Shown here piece by piece: positions 1 through 10,653 of a stretch of 64,000 nucleotides of DNA. The notes beneath the pieces were generated by a model, which ran no database searches, was not told where the DNA came from, and saw only the letters and a program-made list of their open reading frames with translations. Position numbers and translations under genes: made by a program. Each line of letters begins with the position of its first letter. Positions within the stretch are counted from its first letter, which is position 1. This DNA is from an uncultured Gammaproteobacteria bacterium (GTDB taxonomy: Bacteria > Pseudomonadota > Gammaproteobacteria > Pseudomonadales > Pseudohongiellaceae). Where the stretch lies: positions 124,001-188,000 of the forward strand of contig CAJXVC010000001.1 of the NCBI GenBank assembly GCA_913060975.1, read 5' to 3'.

Positions 1-1
1 C

Positions 2-535
2 ACCACTGCGCGCCGCAGACCAGAGCCAGAGTTGGACGACGCGGCGCCGGAATTGGAAGTGGCTGATGAAAGAGGCCGGGTATCACCAGCTGAGCCATCC
101 GAAGTGCTGGTGATGAATGTGATGGCTCGGGAAGGCTATGCATTCAACGGTCATGACCTGCTGGAATCACTCATCACTTCCGGATTGAAGTTTGGCGACA
201 TGAACATTTTTCACATGCGCTCTGGACCAGATGGCAAAGGCCCGGCCATTTTCAGCGTCGCCAACATGCTCAATCCCGGCACATTCGATCTCAATGAGAT
301 GGAAGATTTTGCCACAGTCGGCATTAGCCTGTTCCTGGCCTTACCGGCACCAACCAACAACCTCGATGCCCTTGAGAAGATGCTTACCTGTGCCCGTCAG
401 GTGCAAGCTGAGTTGGCAGGTGAGTTACGCGATGATAATCGCAATGTAATGACCAAGCAGACCATCGAGCATTATCGTCAGCGTGTGCGTGACTTCGAAC
501 TGCGGCGACTCAAGGCCGCTGGCAGTCGCGCTTGA
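2..535 (+). CDS. zipA: Cell division protein ZipA, C-terminal part (5' end outside window)
   Basis: The reading frame is open from base 2 and ends at TGA 533-535. Only the C-terminal 177 residues are present. After a short charged linker comes the globular FtsZ-binding domain of ZipA, recognised by MNVMAREGYAFNG, the NIFHMRSG strand and the MLNPGTFDL segment. In the family this domain binds the C-terminal tail of FtsZ and tethers the Z-ring to the inner membrane; the N-terminal membrane anchor lies outside the window. The gene sits 18 nt before ligA, the order seen in many Gammaproteobacteria, so the two are probably co-transcribed. Identification is firm from sequence and context; the start cannot be seen. 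Confidence 0.93.
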   Translation, partial: TTARRRPEPELDDAAPELEVADERGRVSPAEPSEVLVMNVMAREGYAFNGHDLLESLITSGLKFGDMNIFHMRSGPDGKGPAIFSVANMLNPGTFDLNEMEDFATVGISLFLALPAPTNNLDALEKMLTCARQVQAELAGELRDDNRNVMTKQTIEHYRQRVRDFELRRLKAAGSRA

Positions 536-538
536 TAG

Positions 539-2587
<2,049 letters not shown>

Positions 2588-2654
2588 CAAGGTCGTTTAC
2601 CGTTGCGCTTGATAAGCTGCCAGCTACCTAAATCTATTGCCAGCAAAGTAGTCA

Positions 2655-3326
2655 ATGAATTCATTTAACCTCAGACAATTCGAAGCAGTATTGCCGGGGC
2701 TTCCTCGTAGTACCGGCTTGCTGTGCAGAACGATTGCGCTAATGGCACTACCTGTGCTCACCGGATGCCTGGCAACTCAGCCGCGAGATATCACCAACGT
2801 GTGCACTATCTTCGAGGAGCGCCGCTCATGGTACAAGGCGGCCAAGAGTGCTTCGGAGCGCTGGGGAGTACCGGTAGCAGTCAATATGGCATTTATCTAT
2901 CAGGAGTCCGGTTTTCGGGCGCGTGCCAAACCTGATCGGACAAAGATACTCTGGATTTTGCCAGGACCGAGACCGTCGTCGGCGTATGGCTATGCGCAAG
3001 CACTGGACAGCACCTGGGCAGAGTATAAAGTACGTTCTGGCAATCGCCGCGCATCGCGTGCTGATTTTGACGATGCGGTGGATTTTGTGGCCTGGTATAA
3101 CGCGGGCTCGACACGGACCAGCGGAATTGCGCGCAACAACGCACAACATTTGTACTATGCGTATCATGAGGGTAATGGCGGTTATCAGCGTGGCACTTAC
3201 CGGGAAAAGACCTGGTTGCAAAACGCGGCCTCGCAAGTACAGAGCAATGCCGTGCGCTTTGATGTGCAATTAAATTCCTGTCGTGAAGAACTGGAAAAGA
3301 ACTGGTTTCAGCGACTCTTCTTCTAA
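2655..3326 (+). CDS. Transglycosylase SLT-domain lipoprotein
   Basis: A 223-aa protein with a lipobox (LTGC, Cys38) after a hydrophobic stretch, so it is predicted to be a lipid-anchored periplasmic protein. The n-region before the hydrophobic core is unusually long (about 23 residues), so the true start may lie downstream of 2655, although no strong Shine-Dalgarno marks one. The mature part resembles SLT-type lytic transglycosylases: a candidate catalytic Glu84 in YQESGF, then an AYGYAQ..STW motif and VAWYNAG. Such enzymes cleave the MurNAc-GlcNAc bond of peptidoglycan. It lacks the extra domains of Slt70 or MltC. It lies 67 nt after ligA in the same direction. Fold assignment is good; the exact substrate role is unknown. 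Confidence 0.8.
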   Translation: MNSFNLRQFEAVLPGLPRSTGLLCRTIALMALPVLTGCLATQPRDITNVCTIFEERRSWYKAAKSASERWGVPVAVNMAFIYQESGFRARAKPDRTKILWILPGPRPSSAYGYAQALDSTWAEYKVRSGNRRASRADFDDAVDFVAWYNAGSTRTSGIARNNAQHLYYAYHEGNGGYQRGTYREKTWLQNAASQVQSNAVRFDVQLNSCREELEKNWFQRLFF

Positions 3327-3401
3327 TCAATTTGTTTAACTTGCACCATGCCATGTAACTGAAGTTACTTAGCAGGTGCGTCAATTTGCGTGAGAAAGTG
3401 T

Positions 3402-4181
3402 ATGGCATGGTGGGGCAAAGTAATGGGTGGCGCCTTCGGTTTTCTGATGGCTGGGCCACTTGGCGCATTGATGGGAGCTGCGCTCGGAAATTATTTCGAT
3501 AACGGGCTTGAGGGCATTGAACAAAATGGTGGGCTGGGCCTGGGTGCCACCGAACGCGTGCAATCGGCCTTTTTTGCCGCCGCCTTTTCGGTCATGGGTT
3601 ATATCGCCAAAGCCGATGGGCGAGTCAGCAAAGATGAGATTGCCATGGCTGAACGTGTCATGGATCAGATGCAGCTACAGTCGCAGCAGCGTAAAGTTGC
3701 CATTAACCTGTTCAACGAAGGCAAGAAAGACAATTTCCCTATTCACGAAGTGCTCAAGCAGTTCAAACGGGAATGTTATCGCCGCCAGAATCTGGTGCAA
3801 ATGTTTCTGGAAATTATCACTGCCACGGCACTGGCTGACGGCAAACTGGATAGCAAAGAGCAGGGCATTTTAGAGAATATTGCGGCGGATCTTGGCTTTA
3901 GTCAGCAGCAATTCCAGGCATTGTTAACGCGATTGACCGGGCAGGCGCATTTCAATGAGCAAGGTTCAATCAGTGATCGCCTGCAGGCAGCCTATGAATT
4001 ACTAGGCGTTGCCGAGACTGTGAGTGATGCTGATTTAAAGAAAGCCTATCGCCGTCAGATGAATCAGCATCACCCGGACAAACTGGTAGCCAAAGGCTTG
4101 CCAGAAGAGATGATCGAAATCGCGACGCAAAAAACCCAGGACATCAAAAACGCCTATGAGCTGATAAAAGAGCAGCGCTAA
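3402..4181 (+). CDS. djlA: Co-chaperone DjlA
   Basis: A membrane-anchored J-domain partner of DnaK. From the N-terminus: WWGK then a Gly-rich hydrophobic anchor (GGAFGFLMAGPLGALMGAAL), a TerB-like acidic helical domain (about 50-165), and a C-terminal J domain with the diagnostic HPD tripeptide in NQHHPDKL. I prefer ATG 3402 (259 aa) because the family begins with a Trp-rich segment right after Met. An in-frame GTG at 3390 would add four residues. Neither start has a strong Shine-Dalgarno. Known for the family: it stimulates DnaK ATPase activity and is linked to envelope stress and capsule signalling. Confidence 0.93.
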   Translation: MAWWGKVMGGAFGFLMAGPLGALMGAALGNYFDNGLEGIEQNGGLGLGATERVQSAFFAAAFSVMGYIAKADGRVSKDEIAMAERVMDQMQLQSQQRKVAINLFNEGKKDNFPIHEVLKQFKRECYRRQNLVQMFLEIITATALADGKLDSKEQGILENIAADLGFSQQQFQALLTRLTGQAHFNEQGSISDRLQAAYELLGVAETVSDADLKKAYRRQMNQHHPDKLVAKGLPEEMIEIATQKTQDIKNAYELIKEQR

Positions 4182-4211
4182 GGGCGGGGATAAAAGCCAG
4201 GGGCCGTGCGT

Positions 4212-5378
4212 TTACTGCACGGGGAGTGTGAGCTGCGCGTCGTGATGCTTGTGGTAGATGCGCAAGCGTGCGATACAGTTAAGGTCGGTCAACGCTTCAG
4301 TGAGTTGCCGTGCAGTTATGCTGGGCAACTCATCAATCTGTAGCATCAAATCCACTTCGATTCCGGTTTCCAGATAGTGTAGCGCCACGCGTTCGATATC
4401 CTTGTCGCTCAGAAAATTCTGCCAACGCTCGCGTATGGAATCCAACAACCATTGCCGTTCTGGCAAGTCACTGCGGCCATCACTTTCTGGCGCCGACGGA
4501 TCGTGATTTTCTGAATCGATGTGGGTCAGGACTTCACTGATATCGCTAAAGCGGCCAATGAGCTTGCGGCGCACCAGTTCACCTAGTTGATGGCCTTCCG
4601 AAACAGAGATGCGTGGGCTAACCAGCAAATGTACTTCCAGCATCATTTTACCGCCAGACAAGCGGCTACGCAGTTCAGTGATGCCACGAATACCTTCGAC
4701 AGAGAGTATACATTCGCGTAGCTGTTGCTGACGCGCGGGCGATACGGCGGTATCGACTAGCTCGCGCAAGCTGTCGGCACACAATTCCCAGCCAACTTTG
4801 GCGATTATGAGGGCTACGAAGGCGGCGGCTGCGGTATCCATCCAGGGATAGCCTTGCTGGGCTGCCACAAGCCCCACAAGCACGGCAATCGACGAGATGG
4901 CATCAGTGCGGCTGTGCCAGGCATTGGCCTTGAGCAGGCTCGAGTTCAGTTTATTCGCTACCCGCATCGTGTAGTGATAGATCCATTCCTTGCCGGCGAT
5001 GGAGATCGCCGCTATGGCGGCGCCGGCGAGCTGAGGCGTGGGCAGAGTGGACGGGTCGCGCAGGCGCATCACGCTGTCATAGAGAATAATGCCGGCAGTA
5101 ATGAAAAAGACGATACCCATGCCGATGGTGCCAAGGGTCTCGAAGCGGCCGTGGCCATAGGGGTGTTCAGCGTCTGGTTCGGCATGAGCAAAACGCGCTA
5201 CGAGCAAGACGAAGACATCGGTGGCGGCATCGGACAGAGAATGAATGCCGTCGGTGACCAGCGCAAAAGATTGGGTCAGGAGGCCGCCGACTATTTTGCC
5301 CAACCCCAGAGCGATGTCCAGAATCATGCCAACGACGGTGACGCGGGTAGCTTCCCGCCGTGCTTTACTCAGTTCCAT
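4212..5378 (-). CDS. Cation diffusion facilitator exporter with an extra C-terminal domain
   Basis: A 388-aa CDF-family divalent metal/proton antiporter of the inner membrane. Six membrane segments occupy roughly residues 10-205. The metal site shows HSLSD in TM2 and HSRTD in TM5, the His-x3-Asp pair usual in zinc-transporting CDFs rather than the Asp-x3-Asp of FieF, plus the conserved HPYGHGRFE loop. The first cytoplasmic ferredoxin-like domain spans about 210-290. About 95 further residues follow, with a similar strand-helix-strand pattern (IEVDLMLQID ... ARLRIYHKHH), making it longer than the ~300-aa family norm. It converges on djlA with a 30-nt gap. The substrate is probably Zn, with Fe or Mn possible. 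Confidence 0.9.
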   Translation of the reverse strand: MELSKARREATRVTVVGMILDIALGLGKIVGGLLTQSFALVTDGIHSLSDAATDVFVLLVARFAHAEPDAEHPYGHGRFETLGTIGMGIVFFITAGIILYDSVMRLRDPSTLPTPQLAGAAIAAISIAGKEWIYHYTMRVANKLNSSLLKANAWHSRTDAISSIAVLVGLVAAQQGYPWMDTAAAAFVALIIAKVGWELCADSLRELVDTAVSPARQQQLRECILSVEGIRGITELRSRLSGGKMMLEVHLLVSPRISVSEGHQLGELVRRKLIGRFSDISEVLTHIDSENHDPSAPESDGRSDLPERQWLLDSIRERWQNFLSDKDIERVALHYLETGIEVDLMLQIDELPSITARQLTEALTDLNCIARLRIYHKHHDAQLTLPVQ

Positions 5379-5560
5379 GATAAGTGGTCACACAATGCGC
5401 AAGAATGCGTGAAGGGTCTGGAACTAAAGAACGCGAAAGTCTCGGGCAAGGCATGGCAAACACAGCAACTGGTACGTTTCGGAGATTGGCGGATGAATAA
5501 AGCAAACGGATGGGCTAAGTGCTTGGGCTGACTAGGCTGACAAGCAATATAGCTAGGCAA

Positions 5561-5593
5561 GAAAAAAGCCCAACAACCAAGGCTGTTGGGCTT
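5561..5593 (-). terminator. Rho-independent terminator of the M16C protease gene
   Basis: Perfect 10-bp arms AAGCCCAACA (5566-5575) and TGTTGGGCTT (5584-5593) enclose an 8-nt loop. Read leftward, the stem is followed by a run of T (plus-strand A run 5562-5567). It lies about 155 nt beyond the stop of the leftward gene at 5748, so it most likely ends that transcript. Confidence 0.85.
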
Positions 5594-5618
5594 AAATATA
5601 CTATCAAGGGAGAGATAA

Positions 5619-5663
5619 ATGAAACAAAACCCACAATTTTGTAAACCATCTACCTACACTTAA
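5619..5663 (+). other. Orphan ribosome-binding site with a 14-codon frame
   Basis: AAGGGAGAG at 5606-5614 lies 5 nt before ATG 5619, an excellent Shine-Dalgarno. The frame encodes MKQNPQFCKPSTYT and stops at TAA 5661-5663. It lies in the 369-nt gap between the CDF gene and the M16C gene, which otherwise holds only the leftward terminator. The beginning looks like the first codons of an exported protein, so this may be the remnant 5' end of a lost gene, a leader peptide, or chance. No gene follows it in this direction. Confidence 0.25.
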
Positions 5664-5747
5664 TCAGACTGCCTTGTATCGGGTAAGTTCCCGAATTCTA
5701 CAAAAAAATTAAATAATCTTTTCCTTGCATGCAACTTATTGAAAAAT

Positions 5748-8711
5748 CTAGAGATTTATTATCTCGATGCCCGAATCCGTGAGGCCATCCAGCAAATCTT
5801 TATTGGTAATCACACCGATACTGGCCTTGTCGGGTGCAAAATAGGCCTCGGCGACCCGGCGCAAGTCCGCCATGTCTGTCTCCAGCACCCGGGCGCGAAA
5901 CGCCATGCGTTGCTCCAGTGTGCGCCCAGACAAGTGGTTATAAAACGCCTGCTTGGCTTCGCCAGCGGGCGACGTCGATTTATCCATGGCCGCGATGACA
6001 CCCAGAATGGCTTCTTCGAGTTGGTGTGGTGAGTGCTCATCATTCATGACCCAATCGATGGCACGATCAAAATCGTCTAGAGTCTCTTGTAGTCGCGGGT
6101 CACGGTAGGAGAAGAACCGGAACGAGGCTGAGTTGGCATCCTGACCAGCGCCACCGCCGTACGCACCGCCTTGTTCACGAATGGCACGATGCAAAAAGCC
6201 ATTGCGCATGAAGCCGGCCAGCACATGCAGCACGGCGTTATCAGCATGGGAAGAAGCGACGGTTGGATACGCCTTGGCGCAAAAGCTCACTTGCGTGGCT
6301 GTGGTCCAGGCCTGACGTACTTGATTGCGAATACTTGGCAGTTGCAATGGCTGCTCAATGGATGAACTGCTTGCTTGCGGCCAACACTCATTCAGGTCGG
6401 CCAGCATGTCATTACGATGGCTGGCTTCACCGATCAGCAGGAACTGCCGTTCGGTGCTGTTGACCAATTCATGCAGTCGTTTGAATTTCTCCAGCAGGGC
6501 ACTACGTTCGTCTTCGTCAGCGACGCCATCGCGAATGTCTTTCAGCCACTTGATGCCTTGCAGACCGCCGAAGCGATGCGTCAATTGCGCGGTCGGGCTC
6601 ATCTGACTGGAGGCCAGGTTCATCGCCAGGCTATGGCCTTGACCGGTAATGCTGCTTTCTTTGCGCGCACAAATTTGCTCCACCAGTTCCTGCAGCCGTT
6701 GCCCCTCGTCAAAACGCACGTCACTAATCGTGGCCTGTAGCAATTGTGTCAAGGCCGAGTGGTTACGTGTCAATGACTTGGAAGAAAAGCTGATGAGAGC
6801 GGAGGTATTCTGCACATCATCGACAGCGCTGCGAATGCTGCTAAAACAGTTAACACCGCCGCTGACCTGGGCTTGCCAGGTTTGCACTTCACTGTAGTCT
6901 TTGTCGCCAATACCAAATTCCGGCAAACAACTTGTATAGAGCGGCAAAATATCCAGCAGTTCACTGTCAAGTTCGGGCAAGCGCATGACGATTTGCTGAT
7001 AGCTCAGGCCATTGGTGCCTTGCGCATAGAAACTGGCTGCTTCGCTGCTCTGCAATTTTAGCGCTTCGCGCTTTGGCTCTTCCAATTGCGCGGGCACATC
7101 CTCGAGGCCTACTTTAGGTAACAGGCCGGGATCATCAATCTGCGCCTGACGTTGCTGTAGAGCTTCAGTCGTAGCGGCGATTTCAGTTTTCTGTTCATCG
7201 GACAAGGTTGCCTGAATGGCTGCCAGCCGTTGTTTTTCAGCCTCCACCTTGCGGCGGCTGATTTCACTGTCTGGGCGCATGGTCAGCGTGATGCGGTGGG
7301 TATTATCCAGTAACAGGCGGCGAATAAGGCTGGGGATATATTGCGGATCTTTGACCTTGCTGCGCAGATCTTCCAATACCGGCTCGATATCGAGCAGCTT
7401 GATTGGATCACCACGATGCAAGGCCGTTGACAGACCGGTGAGAATTAACTGCAAACCATAAGGGAAACTGTCGCCGGAAATTTCGCGTTGGCTGAGCTCC
7501 AGTTGGTGCAAGGCGGCATCGACCTGATCTTGCGGCACGCCAGTCTCGGCCAGTGCTGCCAGAGTGTCGAGCACCAGCTTCTCAACCTGTTCAGTGGTTT
7601 CGCTATCGCAACCTTCCAACCCTGCCATAAAAGTCATTTCGCGGTTGGAGTCTTCCAGACCGCACATGGGGGATGGGGAGGCGCCTAATTCGGTCGTCTC
7701 GAGAGCGCGCAGCAGCGGACTGGCGGAATTATCCATCAGCACACCGGTTAGCAATTGCGCTTCGAAAAGCTCCTGCAAATTAGTGCTACGCCCCAACAGC
7801 CAGCCAACAACGATGTGCGTGCGACGTGGCTTGATTTCATCAACTGCATAAAATTCTTCTATACGTATAGGGGCCAGGTATCTTTTTTCATCGTCAACGG
7901 CAATGTTGACATCAAGCTTGTCGAATTTGCTTAACGCCAGTTCGTCAAATTGCTGCTGATGTTCGATTGCTGGTATATCGCCAAAGGTCATGAAAATCGC
8001 ATTGCTTGGGTGGTAATGCGTTTTGTAAAAAGCGATGAGTTGATCGTAGCTTAAATCAGGAATTTCATCGGGTTCGCCGCCACTGTTGAAATGATACGTG
8101 GTGGTAGGGAACAAGTACTTGCTCATGGTCTGCCACAGGACGCTGTTGGTTGAGCTCATAGCGCCTTTCATTTCATTAAAGACGACGCCTTTGTAGACCA
8201 GCTCGCTGTTGGTATCGCTACTGTCACTGAATTCGAGACGATGGCCTTCCTGGGCAAAATCGAGAGGATGCAGGCGCGAGAAGAAGGCGGCATCAAGATA
8301 GACATCCAACAAGTTGTTGAAGTCCTTCTTATTCTTGCTGGCGAACGGGTAGGCAGTCCAGTCGCTGCTGGTAAATGCATTCATGAACGTGTTGAGTGAG
8401 CGCCGGATCATCATGAAGAACGGATCGCGCACCGGGTAGCGCTGACTGCCACACAGGGCGGTGTGCTCGAGAATATGAGCAACGCCACGAGAGTCCATTG
8501 GCATGGTGCGAAAAGCCACGAGAAAGACATTCTCGGCATTATCGCTGTGCAAGTGATAGTGCACGGCCCCGGTCTTGCGGTGCACATATTCTTCCATGGT
8601 CACATTCAGGGATTCGATGTGTTCACTGCGGCGCCATTCGAATGAAGAATGTGCGGGTTCAGCGGTCGAGGAGGGGGTGCTTGTGTTGCTGATTGTGCTT
8701 ACTTCTGCCAT
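5748..8711 (-). CDS. Insulinase-family (M16C) metallopeptidase, PreP/Cym1 type
   Basis: A 987-aa zinc protease. The inverted zinc motif HILEH (His79, Glu82, His83) is followed by TALCGSQRYPVRDPF, characteristic of the M16C group that includes mitochondrial presequence protease. The length fits four tandem M16 half-domains closing into a chamber that degrades unfolded peptides. The C-terminal half has the expected substrate-binding residues (REQGGAYGGG, then FFSYRDPR). No signal peptide is seen, so it is likely cytoplasmic. The stretch with many Q and E near residues 480-560 fits the hinge helix of this group. It is monocistronic by appearance, with its own terminator; rbgA lies 56 nt upstream in the same direction and may share a transcript. 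Confidence 0.93.
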   Translation of the reverse strand: MAEVSTISNTSTPSSTAEPAHSSFEWRRSEHIESLNVTMEEYVHRKTGAVHYHLHSDNAENVFLVAFRTMPMDSRGVAHILEHTALCGSQRYPVRDPFFMMIRRSLNTFMNAFTSSDWTAYPFASKNKKDFNNLLDVYLDAAFFSRLHPLDFAQEGHRLEFSDSSDTNSELVYKGVVFNEMKGAMSSTNSVLWQTMSKYLFPTTTYHFNSGGEPDEIPDLSYDQLIAFYKTHYHPSNAIFMTFGDIPAIEHQQQFDELALSKFDKLDVNIAVDDEKRYLAPIRIEEFYAVDEIKPRRTHIVVGWLLGRSTNLQELFEAQLLTGVLMDNSASPLLRALETTELGASPSPMCGLEDSNREMTFMAGLEGCDSETTEQVEKLVLDTLAALAETGVPQDQVDAALHQLELSQREISGDSFPYGLQLILTGLSTALHRGDPIKLLDIEPVLEDLRSKVKDPQYIPSLIRRLLLDNTHRITLTMRPDSEISRRKVEAEKQRLAAIQATLSDEQKTEIAATTEALQQRQAQIDDPGLLPKVGLEDVPAQLEEPKREALKLQSSEAASFYAQGTNGLSYQQIVMRLPELDSELLDILPLYTSCLPEFGIGDKDYSEVQTWQAQVSGGVNCFSSIRSAVDDVQNTSALISFSSKSLTRNHSALTQLLQATISDVRFDEGQRLQELVEQICARKESSITGQGHSLAMNLASSQMSPTAQLTHRFGGLQGIKWLKDIRDGVADEDERSALLEKFKRLHELVNSTERQFLLIGEASHRNDMLADLNECWPQASSSSIEQPLQLPSIRNQVRQAWTTATQVSFCAKAYPTVASSHADNAVLHVLAGFMRNGFLHRAIREQGGAYGGGAGQDANSASFRFFSYRDPRLQETLDDFDRAIDWVMNDEHSPHQLEEAILGVIAAMDKSTSPAGEAKQAFYNHLSGRTLEQRMAFRARVLETDMADLRRVAEAYFAPDKASIGVITNKDLLDGLTDSGIEIINL

Positions 8712-8767
8712 GTATGCTGCCAGTTGACTGCTTTCGAAGGCTTATAGAATGAGCCTTGAGGGTGTGT

Positions 8768-9658
8768 TTAGCGCTCCTCAGGAGCCTGGTGAGGACTTTC
8801 AATAGCCTGCTCAGGATTTGCAAATGCCTGATCAGGATTTTCGAAAGAAAGTCTGCCAAGTTTACCTGAGCGTAGCTCATTAAGTAATAACTCTGCGACC
8901 TTGTTAAAGTCCGGCCTGCCGCCTCTGGACAGGGCGCCGCGACCGGCAGCAATGCCTTCGAAAACGGCTTCCGCCGAGGTGAGCCCCGCGGGCAGGCCAT
9001 AACGCTCGCTCAGGCGCTCGGGATACAGGTTCAGTAGCACTTCGGCGGCGTACCAGCCCGCATCTTCGATATCCAGCGCGGTTTGCCGGATAGTGCCTGT
9101 CATGGCCAACAAATAAGCCTGATGTTGATCCTCCAGCTTCGGCCAGAGCAGTCCGGGTGTGTCAATCAGGGTCCAGTCATCATCCAGTTTGACGGGTTGC
9201 ATGGCTTGAGTGACGGCGGGCTCATTGCCAGTTTTGGCCACTTTACGTTGGCAAAGCAGATTGAGCAGCGATGATTTGCCAACATTGGGGATGCCGGCGA
9301 TAGCCAGCTGTCGACGTTTGCGTCGGTTTGATTCGGCTTTGGGTGTCAGTCTGGTAGCTGCAGCGGCTATTTGCCTGGCCTGCAGATGTGTGTCGCGACC
9401 ATTGACCAGACAGGCGCAGCGTTCTTGCTGATTTAACAGTTTTTGCCAGCGCTGGGTGATTTCAGCGTCGGCCAGATCGGCTTTATTGAGGATTAGAATC
9501 ACTGGCTTGGTGTCGCGCAGAAACTGCAGCCGGGGGTTCATGCTGGCTCGCGGCGTGCGCGCATCGAGCACCTCGATGAGGCCATCAATGCGGTCGGCAA
9601 GCTTGGCCAGCTCTTTGCTGGCCTTGTGCATATGTCCGGGGTACCAGGATATCGTCAT
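8768..9658 (-). CDS. rbgA: Ribosome biogenesis GTPase RbgA/YlqF
   Basis: A 296-aa circularly permuted GTPase: G4 (NKAD, 58-61) comes before G1 (GIPNVGKSS, 122-130) and G3 (DTPG, 166-169). The N-terminal WYPGHMHKA segment is diagnostic for RbgA/YlqF, which in Bacillus acts in late assembly of the 50S subunit. ATG 9658 begins exactly at the conserved MTISWYPGHM. The extreme C-terminus is unusual: after the ANTAR-like helical domain come three 7-residue repeats (FENPDQA, FANPEQA, IESPHQA), a decayed 21-nt DNA repeat not expected in this family. Function assignment is firm; the tail is probably a local expansion. Confidence 0.93.
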   Translation of the reverse strand: MTISWYPGHMHKASKELAKLADRIDGLIEVLDARTPRASMNPRLQFLRDTKPVILILNKADLADAEITQRWQKLLNQQERCACLVNGRDTHLQARQIAAAATRLTPKAESNRRKRRQLAIAGIPNVGKSSLLNLLCQRKVAKTGNEPAVTQAMQPVKLDDDWTLIDTPGLLWPKLEDQHQAYLLAMTGTIRQTALDIEDAGWYAAEVLLNLYPERLSERYGLPAGLTSAEAVFEGIAAGRGALSRGGRPDFNKVAELLLNELRSGKLGRLSFENPDQAFANPEQAIESPHQAPEER

Positions 9659-9998
9659 GTCAAAGGCAGATGCAGCGCCAAACCGGTGGGTAAACTCGTT
9701 GGCTGCCGAGTCTACAGGCTGTTGGGGTCCGGGGGAATACTGTAAAATCGTGAAGCACAGGTAAAGAGCACAGGTAAAGAGCCTTAAAGCGTAGGTAAAG
9801 AATATCTAAGATGCTTTTTTGTCTCAGGTCATAAGGTAAAATTTGCAGAACTGATGCATTCTATTCAGGCTTGGCAATTGCCGATACAACAGTCGGTGCT
9901 ATGATTATTGCAATGATTATTGCCAAGACGATCACTGCCAAGGCAGGTCGAATCCAGCAGATTTTCACTAACTCAATAAAAGGGGTCGGTTGTAACAG
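9659..9998. repeat. rbgA-bolA divergent intergenic region with short tandem repeats
   Basis: This 340-nt divergent gap has no credible gene. At 9755-9801 a 13-nt unit GCACAGGTAAAGA occurs twice exactly, then once degenerate after an 8-nt interruption. At 9899-9947 a 12-nt unit (CTATGATTATTG, CAATGATTATTG) is followed by decayed copies (CCAAGACGATCACTG, CCAAGGCAGG). A possible bolA promoter is TTGCCG (9878-9883), a 16-nt spacer and TATGAT (9900-9905), which overlaps the second repeat. Confidence 0.6.
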
Positions 9999-10310
9999 AT
10001 GACGATGGAAGCAGTAATTCGCGGCAAACTGGAGGCGGCGTTACATCCGTTGCGCCTTGATGTCGTCAATGAAAGTCACAACCATGGTGGCCCGGCGACC
10101 GAGTCGCATTTCAAACTGACTGTAGTCGCCGATGCCTTTGCTGAATTGAACAGGGTTAAGCGGCACCAGAAGATCTATCAACTATTGGGTGAGGAATTGC
10201 AGGGCAGTGTCCATGCTCTGGCGTTGCATCTTTATGCGCCGTCTGAATGGGTAGAGAGTAGCTCGCAAGCGCCAGACTCACCGGATTGCCGCGGTGGCAG
10301 CAAAGCCTGA
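9999..10310 (+). CDS. bolA: BolA-family protein
   Basis: A 103-aa protein of the BolA/IbaG family. Visible hallmarks are the N-terminal helix IRGKLEAALHP, the SHNHGG..TESHFKLTVV segment and VKRHQKIYQLLGEEL with the conserved His. BolA proteins have a class II KH-like fold, bind [2Fe-2S] monothiol glutaredoxins and influence morphology and biofilm genes. The SHNH pattern followed by a long strand fits BolA better than the shorter IbaG. The start could be ATG 9999 or ATG 10005. An AAGGGG 15 nt upstream is a poor Shine-Dalgarno for either. Confidence 0.9.
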   Translation: MTMEAVIRGKLEAALHPLRLDVVNESHNHGGPATESHFKLTVVADAFAELNRVKRHQKIYQLLGEELQGSVHALALHLYAPSEWVESSSQAPDSPDCRGGSKA

Positions 10311-10423
10311 TCGCCCTCAACGGCGTGGGATTTGCTTCTGACAAGCCCGTCAGCACCGGCCCGGATTGACGCTTACCGGGAATCCCAACTGGGTCACGAA
10401 AATGCTATCTCGGAGTGGCTAAA

Positions 10424-10537
10424 ATGGCCGATAATGAGTCAGGGATCGCTGAATATCATCGCGGCCTGTTCAACGATGGCTTGCGCAGTCTGGGACAGAG
10501 TCGCGAAATACTGCAGATCGAATCATCAATTAATTAA
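10424..10537 (+). CDS. Possible 37-residue small protein
   Basis: ATG 10424 follows GGAG (10412-10415) by 8 nt, a good Shine-Dalgarno. The frame runs 37 codons to TAA 10535-10537 and would encode a helix-prone peptide (AEYHRGLFNDGLRSLG). It sits in the 340-nt gap between bolA and bax and is followed by an AT-rich stretch (10530-10580) that may be the bax control region. I recognise no family. It may be a genuine small protein or a decayed end of a longer gene. Confidence 0.3.
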   Translation: MADNESGIAEYHRGLFNDGLRSLGQSREILQIESSIN

Positions 10538-10653
10538 TTCAGTTAAATTTAATAAGCAATAAAAACAATAAAAACAGGGAGATAGAAAGCTCCAGACGTT
10601 TTTGGCAAGCCCGATCAGTCCACTCAAGGCTAAACGGCTTTAGATTATTGTTA

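Noticed and set aside
4854..5531. 225-codon plus-strand frame over the CDF gene
   Set aside because: Antisense to a clear transporter gene; protein composition is not family-like and no start signal is seen.
10332..10562. 76-codon frame between bolA and bax
   Set aside because: No ribosome site and no recognisable sequence; the 37-codon frame inside it, in another register, has a better start.
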